Below are positions 44,595 through 54,796 of a stretch of 64,000 nt of DNA, one piece after another. How positions within the stretch are numbered: the stretch's first letter is position 1; the number at the start of each line of letters is the position of its first letter. The position numbers and the translations under genes were made by a program. The stretch covers positions 118,501-182,500 of the forward strand of contig CALSFV010000305.1 of the NCBI GenBank assembly GCA_943737045.1. Reading direction: 5' to 3'. Below the pieces are notes generated by a model. The model was not told where the DNA came from, ran no database searches, and saw only the letters and a list, made by a program, of their open reading frames with translations. Source of the stretch: Parapristionchus giblindavisi (taxonomy: Eukaryota; Nematoda; Chromadorea; Rhabditida; Diplogasteridae).

Positions 44595-47306
44595 ATGTTA
44601 TTAGGGACATTGGCAATCTTATCAATAGAGTTGATATCGCGCACACAGTCTACCGAAGAATTATCTCCACAAGTAATCAATAATATTTTTGATCTTTCTC
44701 GATTAATCAATATTCCTTATAGGACGATATCATTGATCTACCGGTGGGTCGATTTCCCGACCCGAAGTGCCGTTATACCGTGCACTTGGGGAATCGAACC
44801 GGACCTACGGTGCATGCGTAAGTTTTCCGAATCTCTTTTAAGATCGTCCTATACTTCAATGCCATATTCTTTTCAAAAATTACACCAAATTCGGAAAGGA
44901 ATCAAAGAATCTTTCTAATTTCATTAATCTGGCCTTTCTTTAAAGGCACACTTTAATATCCGCTCTGACCACACTCTCTAGTAGACAAATAAAGCGAGTA
45001 AGCATCACCAAAGTGGAGAGTTTTTAATTATCTTGGGGTGTTCCTTCAATTTCCTTCTCTATCAAGAATGTGCACAAATAGGAAATTAAGTAACTGCTGT
45101 GCATTTAAGTTTGCTTGAGATATTTACAAAAAGTGACTATTAAATATAAATAAACGCGCAAATTATATTAATTATCATTATTATTATTATTATTATATTT
45201 ACTATTATTATTATATTTATTATTACTATTATTATAATTTACAGCGAGGTGCGAGTGGGCGAGCCTCTATTCCACTCATGGGAATGTTCATATGGAAGGA
45301 AAGAGACTAATCTCTATTGTCTCATGGTCAATAAGTGTACTGTAGCTGATACATTACACAAGAAGAATAAGGTACGGTATTTTAATTTTATTTATTTATT
45401 TGATACACTCGTGAGATGTGCGACAGCAAAATGCAGAAGAATATGTATATGAGGTCTTGAAGTAATAATTATTAATACTATTATAATGACAATACCTTTT
45501 CCGTCTCTTTTATCTTACGAGGGGCTATGTGATAAATAAGAAAATGCAATGCCATATTAAGCTTACTGACGTATTTATTTAGATTATTTGCATAGCCTAG
45601 TGCCAAGTATTTAGTTTTCCTTTGATAAAATATTAATTTAAATGGCGGGATTAATGTCACCTCCACAAAGATTCCCTGATTAAATGATGCTGCACAATGG
45701 TGGGTCTTTCTGTTTAACATTATTTACCCCCCCCCCACAATTCTAAATTAATTGGACTTAATTCTTCATTATCATGTCATACATGTTTTTTTTATGAGAT
45801 CCTTCACTGTATCTATCTATCTAAATGACTTCGTTCTATATATTTATTCTCCTCTTCTATTCTATCTTCTTATTCACACTTTCTCCCAACTATCCAATGG
45901 GGTCAATATACTTCTACCTCTTGGAACAATCTTCCTCTCCCTCTCTCCCTTTCCTCCGTCAATCAACTCCCATTAACCCTATTGAACTTGAGTTCTTCAT
46001 TTCTATTCTAATTTCTGTTCCCCTCCCTGGACAAGGAAACCACGTTGCGCAATTCCCACTATTTTCTCTACCTTTCCATCGTTCTCTCCCTCTCCCTCTC
46101 CCTATATATCTACCTCTGCTTTTCTTCTTATCTCTCCCTCTCCCTCTCCCTCTGTAAACATGGTGTGAGCAAACAGCACACGTTATGGCATCGTCTTTTC
46201 TCACCTTCAACAAAGATCAACAAATGAATGCATAACATACATCTATCATTCCTTTTCCAGTCATAACATGGGCTAGTAATATTTGATATGAAATTATGCA
46301 ATGACAGTGTAAAAATAAAAGTAAAAAAAAAATAAAATAAAATATGGAAAATCGGTGATGTGTCGAACTTGAGTGCAACAGGTAAAGAGTTTTTTAATGA
46401 GATTTAGTAGCGTGTAGAAAAAAAGTGAGAAAAATCGAAATGCTAAACTGACAGACTAAAATATGATTATAATGATGAAAAATCAATCAATAATTTTAGA
46501 TAGAGATAATCGATGAGTTTGGCTGTTCTCTATTTCCTACCGTAATCCCTCATGTATCTTACTCCTCCGATCTCGCGGCGGGACTCGGCGTCAATGCATT
46601 CTCATTGGATGTTGATCAGGTTACTAGTTTTTTTCGCCCCCCCCCCGTACAATCACGTTGGTACATGCTGCGCTAATAGTAAAATTGGCCATTTTACAGG
46701 AAAAAAAATGAAAACCAAAAATTAGAAAGTCGAAATCCTGGGCGCTGCAACAAGAGCGCGAATTCAAACTCACAGCGGAAGTCGAAATTTGAATTTTCTT
46801 ACCCTTTTCGCGCCTACAAATTCAATTGTTAACTTTCTTTTTTTTTACTTTTCCGGATTTTAGTGTTGTACTTTCCGCTCTAACCGCACCTCTCGCATAC
46901 TTTGAAACGGCTAAATTTTTTTTTAAGTTTCTGTAACTCATTTGAACAAAAAATTATGCAATTAATGTACTATTATATATATTTTTGCTAATTTTAGTTT
47001 TTTTTTAATTTTGGTTTATTTTAGTTTTGGTTAGTGGTGGTACTTCATACACGCATATCACCTCTAACAATTATGTTTTGAATTCAATCAATATAATGCT
47101 TTTGACAATTATAAATTGATAAATAATCAATCAATATTCAATCAATTACCTATCAATAATGAAAGAATAATCAATAAATCGCTATTTTTCAGACTGCCGT
47201 CTTCTTTGAGTGCAATATTAAGATGTTATTGAAGTTGAATGGAGTCTGTAGACGGCCAACATGCCAGCCACTAGAAGTATTCAGAAAAGGCCGAGAAGAA
47301 CGATAG
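44595..47306 (+). CDS. Short secreted ZP-C-only protein (cuticlin-like), 177 aa
   Basis: Five exons: 44595-44672, 44723-44817, 45245-45371, 46500-46619 and 47193-47306 (178 codons with stop). The ATG directly follows a TTGCAG acceptor, so it is probably trans-spliced. A signal peptide (MLLGTLAILSIELIS) is followed almost at once by the C-terminal subdomain of a zona pellucida (ZP) domain: DPKCRYTVHLGNRTGPTVHA, VGEPLFHSWEC, LYCLMVNKC, IIDEFGCSLFP, YSSDLAAGLGVNAFS and FFECNIKM, with a final CRRPTC pair. Eight cysteines match the ZP-C pattern. Nematode ZP proteins (cuticlins, cutl, noah, dyf-7 types) form extracellular matrix, but normally have a ZP-N half and a C-terminal membrane segment; both are absent here. 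It ends KGREER after the last Cys. Confidence 0.85.
44939..45049. repeat. Palindromic MITE family, copy B
   Basis: TTTAAAGGCACAC at the left and GGTGTTCCTTCAA at the right, with CCGCTCTGACC and GTGGAGAG inside. It is the same family as 39627-39741 but more diverged. It lies in an intron of the ZP gene. Confidence 0.6.
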
Positions 47307-47736
47307 ATTAAAGATCAAAGATCAAAGATCAAAGAAAAATACTCATTCCAAGGTTTTCATTACAAGTATGGCTACACTCGCTCATTCCTTTTCTCTTTCA
47401 CTCATTTTTGTTACGGGTTACATAGTTTCTGTTTGTAAACAACCAATCGATAAACTAATCGATAAATTGCATATGTTCGTACACAATATGCCGCCAACTA
47501 CATATAATAGTATTCAGAAGAGGGTGAGAACATAGATAGATCAAAGATCAAAGATCATACATACCGATATATACCTTCACGAAAAATATGCTTATTTACA
47601 GAATTTTCTGTTCTTGCACACTATGGCAATTACGAAATACTTCTCTAAGAGACTCTTGAAACACAAATATATACAATTTTTTCTTCATAATTTAACAAAG
47701 TGAAATAAGCCCAGAATCAAATTTCACCTTTGCTCG

Positions 47737-48552
47737 ATGACTTCCAATCCGATTGCTAGAGCCAACCCTTCTAGAGTATATAATATTGAAGGCAATAATC
47801 TAACTCAAAAAGAAGTTGTCAAAGATCTAGGATTCATAATTCAAAGAAGCCTGACTTTCTCAGACCATTGTAGAGCAGTATCAATCAAAGCAAAATCAGC
47901 CTGTCATATAATTATGCGAGCTCTAAGAACAAATAACCCCATAATTCTACTAAAAGCATATTCAATTTATATTAGGCCTATTTTAGAGAGCGCTTGCACT
48001 GTATTCAATCCCTACCAGAAAAAATGACATAAAAATGTTAGAAAAAGTACGGAATTATTTCACAAGAAGGCTGTTTGCACGTTGCCATAAATATACGTGG
48101 CAATTCATGCCGAACAGTAGTGCACGCAACACAAAACTCGGTCTTGACACTCTCGAGCAGCGCAGGCTAAACATTGACATTAAAATGTCCATCAAACTAC
48201 TTAGAGGGAAAACTAGGATTTCAAATAATCAAAACCACTATTTCAAAACCTACGTTACTAGAAATGGGTTAAACTTCTCCAATTGTGGATCTCGTTTCCA
48301 ATACAGGCATAACAGTTTCTTCATGCGAGCGGCTCGGTTACTTACCCGACCAGAGAACAGAATGAACTTTTAAAAATCAATGACTGATCAGTTTGGCCAC
48401 AACTTCGTTATCATTATTATACTTGTATTCAATGTTCAATCCCCTCAATTCCGTTACCTCCTTGATCCTCATTTATATTATCCCTAAAAATTGTATTTCA
48501 TCCATTTGCTTAATATTTATTGTTCATACACGTTTACCTTGTGGTAAATAAA
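47737..48552 (+). pseudogene. 5'-truncated LINE copy with frameshift
   Basis: The frame at 47737-48027 ([46 protein letters not shown]) and that at 48035-48373 ([38 protein letters not shown]) are consecutive parts of one reverse-transcriptase C-terminal region separated by a frameshift near 48025. The 3' end is a TAAATAAATATATAT tail. The copy at 59.05-59.98 kb is similar and lacks this frameshift. CR1/Jockey-like group, dead copy. Confidence 0.85.
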
Positions 48553-48936
48553 TATATATTCGATACCACATTAAGCCTGTTATATTGATTTTAATCGTCT
48601 CGTATTGACTTGCATTAGATTTTTTTCGACATTTTTTTGAAATGTAAATGCCTCGATTCAGACTTTGGCGTAGATAATGAAGATTGAAGGGGTACTTTTG
48701 CAGCCAGGTATCCTTCTCATCGGCTTCGGTCACAACAGAAGTCGAATCATGTTGGCAAACTTTGGGTGCTCTGCTTCGGCGATGGGAGAGCTCAAGTAAT
48801 CAATAATTATTATTTAAGTAATCAATAATTATGTCAAATGTTGTCACAAATGTTTCACTTTTTTTTTCAAGAATGCCTGACTCTATCGTTTCACGCGCTC
48901 TCTTGCCGTTTACCTCGTTCTCTAACTTGTTCTAAC

Positions 48937-49925
48937 AAGGGAATCATCTCAGCTTGCTTTTTGCAAACTGGGTGAAATTTTGCAAAGGCATAGCTGATCA
49001 TATTATAAAATCAAATGTGAAGTCCAAAAATTCTGGCGTGCAATAGCCGAGCCAGAAAATCGGTCCAAAGTTTTGGTCCACACTGAGAGCAAACTTACCT
49101 GGCAAATCGTTACCCACCCCTATTACCCTGGCAAACGATTACCCCAAATGTTGAATGCAGCCTTACGCGGTCTTTATTGCGGGAACGAATTGGATGAAAA
49201 TAAAGGTTAAAGGCCAGATCGAATAAGGGGTACTGATAAAACGAACATTCGACTATAATGTGCTTGCCAATTTAACAAAATATTTTGTAATCTTTCTCTC
49301 CAAAATGCATGGGTAATCAGAATACCCCGAATATGGGCAAACGAATACCCCGATACACGTTGTTGGGTAACGATTACCCCATATTTGGGTAAGTTTGCTC
49401 TCTGTGCACATTCTGCGTCAGATTCATGGTCATGGTTCTTGGTTCATGGTTCCCGGAAAGGAGAGAGAGCAAGTGGAGCAGTGTAGTGGTGAAGTATCTT
49501 CGGTTTCTTGGCAAAAGTATTGGGTTCGATGCAGGTATGCTGAAATTTTTTGCATATTTTTCAGAGATCGATAAATATTCGGTTGATGTTCAGTTTTCAA
49601 TATTACAATTTAAATAATAAATTATTCATTAATTCAATAATTCATTATTCACTAATATAAAGTTTATGTTGCGTATTAATCTAAAATGTTTTTTTTGTAA
49701 CTACATACAAAATAGGTTGCGGTAGATCAATCGATCGACTACAATTTGGGAATAAGGTTTTTTGTATTGAAAACAACTTCATGAAATCAAAGAACAAACC
49801 ATTTATCGATTTCCAAAGAAAAGCAAAAAAAAACTTCAGCAGCATCGAACCCACCACTATTGACAATATACATACGATATGTAGATACTTCACCACTCAC
49901 CGCAGCTCCACTTGTTCTCAACCCG
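48937..49925. mobile_element. Internally deleted foldback element of the 4.9-9.2 kb family
   Basis: Positions 48937-49680 match the right-arm type (ACAAGGGAATCATCTCAGCTTGC..., ending in AT-rich sequence like 8820-8880), interrupted by a nested MITE. Positions 49690-49925, on the minus strand, match the left-arm type, including the internal edge found only at 5245-5345; homology stops at about 49925. This is a deletion derivative with the two internal edges fused, the expected structure of a non-autonomous copy. Each arm keeps the tRNA-like GGGTTCGATGC segment. Confidence 0.75.
49081..49406. repeat. Nested MITE with 19-bp TIRs
   Basis: It begins CACTGAGAGCAAACTTACC and ends with the complement (GGTAAGTTTGCTCTCTGTG), one mismatch. 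The subterminal motif CGATTACCCC is repeated in inverted orientation near both ends. It splits the foldback arm at 48937-49680 and is therefore younger than it. Confidence 0.75.
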
Positions 49926-50782
49926 CATACCAAGTGCACACTATTAACCACTGAATTACGATGTCAGCCTCTGAAATGCTGAATTAGGAGACGTTCTTGT
50001 GCACTAAATCCCCTGCTATTTACTCCCTTAAAACTAGTCATCTAAGCTATGTATAAATCTAGCTATGTATGTATAAATCAATGCAACATGAATAAGTAAA
50101 TTGGATAGACTTCTATTTCTAAAATACATGTACAAAGTACAAAGTGAGGAATGAGAGACCAAAGATGATAAACAACCAAAAACCAGAGTACAGACTAAGG
50201 AAGAGTTTGCCTCGAAGAAGCGTGGAAATCGTAGAAGGCAGACGATGACTAAACAAGATTAGAAGAGGTATTATATCATCAACAACTCATTTTATCTTAA
50301 CTGGTTTCGTACTTTGATGATGACGTCATACACTCATTGCATGCGAAGAATCGTCTAAAACAGAAAACTACCGAATCGTGTTTTCTCGAAAACGCAAAAA
50401 TATTATTATCGTTATTGACTTCTGGTGGACCACAGAATCAGAATAATGACGATCACATGATGTGATAAATGAATAACGTTGTCTTAAATCAATAAAAAAT
50501 CACATCACACTCCACAAAGTTCAAGTATACTCGTTCAGATGGTTGATCTCTTGAGATTGTGTGCCAATCACGCTCACGTCTCCCTCTCCCTCTCCTTTTT
50601 TCCTCTCCCTCTCCCTCTCCCTCTCCCGTTTACATAGGATCTGCTAATCGTCGGAAGTCATGACCGGTCTGGCTGAATCAGACGCTGCCCCCAGTAGCAC
50701 AAACACACAGAATCGCTCATAAGTATGTTATATAAGAGGAAGATAGTCGACCTCAACTCATCTCCCATTCATTCAATCTACT

Positions 50783-51450
50783 ATGTCTTCTCGTCTCATT
50801 CTCTTCGCTCTTCTTCCCTTTGCTTTCGCTAACTGTCCCACTTGCCAGCAACAAGCCACCCAATCAGGTATATTCATTGGATTTCTTGATTATTGATTGA
50901 TCTACCGTAGTCTATTTTATACACGCGAACAATATCTGTAATTAGGTGCACTTTTATTTTCCTTTTTCGATGAACACGGGTCATTAAACTGAACAGATTC
51001 TCACAAATTACTTATTTTCTAGCAACCTTCTTTCAGGATTTCGAATATTGTTAACTTTTTAGCTAGTTTAAAGTGCAATCTAGGTGTCTCCACCGACTAT
51101 GCTCAGATGGGCGCCAAACTAGGCAGACAGATGGCCGAACGATTGCGATTTATGTCATATCCCACCCAGGTACCATATCCTACCGTATATCTCAACCAGT
51201 CCTACAGTCAACCAATCGATAGCTACAATCATACTATCTTTATCAACCGTATCCATTTCAGAAGAGCACCTTCACGGCAGCCGACTTTCCTCCCTCACTC
51301 TTCGCCTCTCTCGGTCTATCAGTCCGTGATTCCTCATCCCCTCAGGCTACTCCACAGTTCCCCATGAACATGATTCGTCCTCAACAACCCAATCAGCAAG
51401 TGCTCATCCCCAAGGGAAACTGTCCATATTGTAGAAACAGAGGAAAATAG
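50783..51450 (+). CDS. Small secreted protein with terminal CxxC motifs, 119 aa
   Basis: Three exons: 50783-50867, 51084-51169 and 51262-51450 (120 codons with stop). A signal peptide (MSSRLILFALLPFAFA) is followed directly by NCPTC, and the protein ends NCPYCRNRGK. The two CxxC pairs are at opposite ends of the mature chain. The middle is a helical, charged stretch (YAQMGAKLGRQMAERLRF) and then a Ser/Pro/Gln-rich part. A TATA-like TTATATAAG lies at about 50731, some 50 bp before the ATG, and no splice acceptor lies near the start, so this one is probably not trans-spliced. No family recognised. The four cysteines could form disulfides or bind metal. Confidence 0.78.
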
Positions 51451-52037
51451 ATCCGCCCTCCCTAGTAACTTATTCCCATGTCTGTAAATATAAGATCACC
51501 GTTGCTAATGCTGAAGTATAAACTTTTTTTTCAAAAAATCAATCAATCAATAAAGCAATTATGCTTTATCCGGACAATACCATTCATAGGAATTACAAAT
51601 TTGGGAGTGAGTATCGATCGATTTTTAAAATGGAGAAAAAATAAGTTAAAGTAGGGATACAGTAAGACAGTGTAAAAAGTTAGGAGTGTATGATACTTTG
51701 AATACAAACAAAAATAGCGAAAACGTTCAATAGATTACATGCTTGAATTATAGTACAGGATAGCGTATTGTAATAAGACAAAGCTCAGTGTTAAATACAA
51801 GTTATCGTTAAATTAGGGAAATAAATAAACGGGTTATAATTGAATGCTTAATAAGTTATAAATGTATACTTAATAAGTTATAAATACTTATTAATCAATC
51901 TTAGCATATAAATACGAGTAAGTAACGCCTGTACACAGGTGTGCAATGGTTTGAGTATCGGTTTGAACAGGAGGGATTAAGAATCGATAAAACATTATCA
52001 AAAAAAATCAAAGGGAAAATCGATAAATGGGCGAAGT
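51451..52037. other. AT-rich intergenic spacer
   Basis: No gene or clear repeat is seen between the small secreted protein and the 3' end of TOP2 (convergent transcription). A short imperfect direct repeat (CTTAATAAGTTATAAATG) occurs at about 51848-51890. Confidence 0.6.
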
Positions 52038-54734
52038 TTAATCAGAATCCGAATCGATAGTAGCCACCTTTCTGTTTTTCTGTTTCAGCTCGGGGAATGC
52101 ATCATCGTCCGAATCATCGATGTTGTACTTGACAGCACCACGTGCTCGACCACCCGCGTTTCTCTTTGGAGGAGGTGAATGAGGCTCCTGAAGTGAATCA
52201 ATAAGTACAGGGATACTGTAGGAAGATGTATATAATTCGATTAACTGAAATGAATGACTAACCGAATCGGCACTATCATCGAGATCGATATCCGATCCCG
52301 AGTCATCTTCCTTTCTCTTTCTCTTTGGAGCAGCCTTCTTTGGCGAATCCTGTAATTATCGATACCGTAATCTACAATAACCACAAGTGTATCGTACCTT
52401 CTTAGACGAGAAGAAGTCAGTAACCTTCTTCGTGCTCTTCTTATCATCATTATTAGCAGTCTTCTTAGGAGCTGCGGCCTTCTTCGGTGATGTCTTCTTT
52501 GCCGGCGCGGCCTTCTTCTTCTTCTTGTCGGCGTCAGAATCGGAATCATCCGATAGATCTACTACATCATCCTGCAAGAAATCAATGATCAAACTACAAA
52601 TTTGAAACTCAGGTCAAACTACAACTAATAGATTGTATTGCTCTCTCTCACTTTTTCATTTGTGAACAGATACATCCAATAAAGATGCGACATCATTTGA
52701 AACAACGAGTGAATAAATAAGTGAATAAGTGAATGGGGGAAAAGAGAGATAGATCAAACTACAAATGTACCTTCTTCTTGGCTGGAGCTCTGGACTTAGC
52801 CGGAGCCTTCTTGGCGGGTTTCTTCACATCATCATCATCAGATATAGCAAAGATATCGTCATCATCATCACTATCTCCATTCTTCTTATTCTTCTTGGTC
52901 CCATTGGTAGCCTTTGTCGTTGACTCCTTCTTCTTTGGTGCAGGTTCATCATCCGATAGATCAACAACAGATCCATTCTCTTCATTCTTCACCGATCCAT
53001 TCTCCTTCGACGTATCCGAGGTGCGAACCTGACCATATACACACTGAGTATTGGGTACGGTAGACAACATGGCAAGATACGGATTAATTTTGGGCCAACC
53101 AAAGATCAAAGATCACTCCGGTCATTCATCCCCATCCACACTCATACCTTGCTCTTCCTATCAGCGGCAGTGGTCTTCTTGATCACCGACAGATCCTCAT
53201 CATCGTTGTCGCCATCAGAGAACTCGCTGTACTCACTAAAAGTCACACCAATGATGCCATAAAGGTCCAAAGATCAAAGATCAACTAACCCTTCACTGCC
53301 AATATCGTCCTCGCTCTCATCAGAATTCCATTCCTCCTTCTTCTTCTTTTCCTTCTTTGGTTTCTCCTCCGTGGCAAACTTCCTTATATCTCCACCCTCA
53401 TTCTTTGGCTTCTTCGGCACCTTAGGCTCTTTGGGCTCCTTTGGTTTCCTAAAATCAATCAATCAGTATATATAATAGCAATAATATTTTATAAATTCAA
53501 TCATTGATTGATAAGAGACCGTTTGTGTAACAGTCGAACAAGGGTTGGCACAGGCCAAAAATTTTGATACCCTCAAAACTTGTGTATTGGGGTTATCGAC
53601 CATGCTGATGAAGATAGGCATAGTCATTTTGGCTCCAGTGGACCCGCAACGCCTGGGCGGGATTACGGTAAGATCACATTTTCAGGCCATTCTCGGTCCA
53701 TAGTAGAGCTAGAGGTATGAAAATTGGGCTCCTAGGACAGAATTCGATGGCGATGACATCATTAGCTTTGAAAATTTTTCAAAAGGTCGATTATTGGAAA
53801 TTTTGATGGAGACGTTTGCGCCCCAGACGAGTATGACAGTTCGAACCGGTGTGACGAGAGGATCACAACGATGTATTATGAGCCCATATCTCCGTTGCAC
53901 CGCTAATATTGCCTCGATATAGTGATCTGCAAAATCACCAGGAGTTGTCTGCGTCTCTCTATTCCGCGCGCTCTCTCGGCACTCTCTCATTTCGCCGCGC
54001 TCTCTCGAGAGTGCGAGAGAGCGCGCGGAATTGAGAGTCCTCTAGTTTACCTCTTTCGCAGATCACTATAACGAGGCAATATTAGCGGTGCAACGGAGAT
54101 AAAATTTTCAAAACTAATGATGTAGACAGCCATCATCGCCATCGAATTCTGTCCTAGGAGCCCAATTTTCATACCTATAGCTCTACCGTGGACCGAGAAT
54201 GGCCTGAAAAAGTGATCTCACCGTAATCCCGCCCAGGAGTTGCGGGACCACTGGAGCCAAAATGACTATGTCTATGTTCATCAGCATGGTCGATAACCCC
54301 TATACAGAAGTTTTGAGGGTATCAAAATTTTTGGCCTGTGCCAACCCTCTCCCAGATTTGCCCGACTCTTACACAAACGGCCTCATAATGGATTATAGAT
54401 TATTATTAATTTTTCAATTATTGATTGGTTCTCGCAACGACAAATACCGTACCTCTCAGCCTTGGGCTTGTCAATCTTCTCATACTTCTCCTTCATGGCT
54501 TTATCGATGGTAGGCTCGACACGAATAGCATCCTTGGATGGGAACACCTCCTGTAATCAATATATCAATAATCATTCCAATCAATCAATATCGACTCACC
54601 GCAACAACGCCCAACTTGGCTTTCTTGCCCTTGGACGGCTCATCCTTGGCAAACTTCTTCATGGCATTCTTGATGCTTACATCCATATCCGCCTTCTCCT
54701 TCGCCTCCTGCTTGTCCAGTGCCTCGAGGAACAC
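52038..54734 (-). CDS. top-2: DNA topoisomerase II, C-terminal regulatory region (exons 33-40 in the window)
   Basis: Exons 54600-54734, 54453-54550, 53290-53448, 53148-53235, 52771-53028, 52398-52571, 52263-52349 and 52038-52187, ending DSDSD then stop. This is the non-catalytic tail, expected to be disordered and to control nuclear localisation, chromatin binding and protein partners. It alternates lysine/proline/alanine runs (KKPAKKAPAKSRAPAKKK, KPKEPKEPKVPKKPK) with acidic/Ser blocks (DSDDDDDIFAISDDDD). Candidate nuclear localisation signals are PKRKRKE and KKKKKAAPAKK. VVDLSDD occurs twice, a SUMO-interaction-like motif. The tail fits the family in character, though its sequence is not conserved. 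The 1-kb intron between 54453 and 53448 holds a large palindrome. Confidence 0.95.
53515..54384. repeat. Large (870-bp) palindromic foldback element in a TOP2 intron
   Basis: The outer ends are GAGACCGTTTGTGTAA and its near-complement TTACACAAACGG. The arms match over several hundred bases (for example GGTTGGCACAGGCC and GGCCTGTGCCAACC; CTAATATTGCCTCG and CGAGGCAATATTAG). The right arm lacks about 130 bp present in the left. The centre is a second, GC-rich palindrome made of GCGCGCTCTCTCG and its complement. It carries no gene; the reading frames in it are repeat-derived. Confidence 0.85.
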
Positions 54735-54796
54735 CTGTAAGAGATCAAAGATCATTATCAGAGATCAAAGATCAATTCGAGGGGGGTAGCACTCAC

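Noticed and set aside
44735..44820. tRNA-like sequence (GGTTCGATTCCCC on the minus strand)
   Set aside because: No consistent T-stem pairing or cloverleaf, and the plus strand is a well-supported ZP-domain exon.
49081..49406. Possible spliced-leader-like RNA (GGGTAAGTTTG near 49389)
   Set aside because: The match is a terminal inverted repeat of a MITE. There is no Sm site or snRNA-like arrangement.
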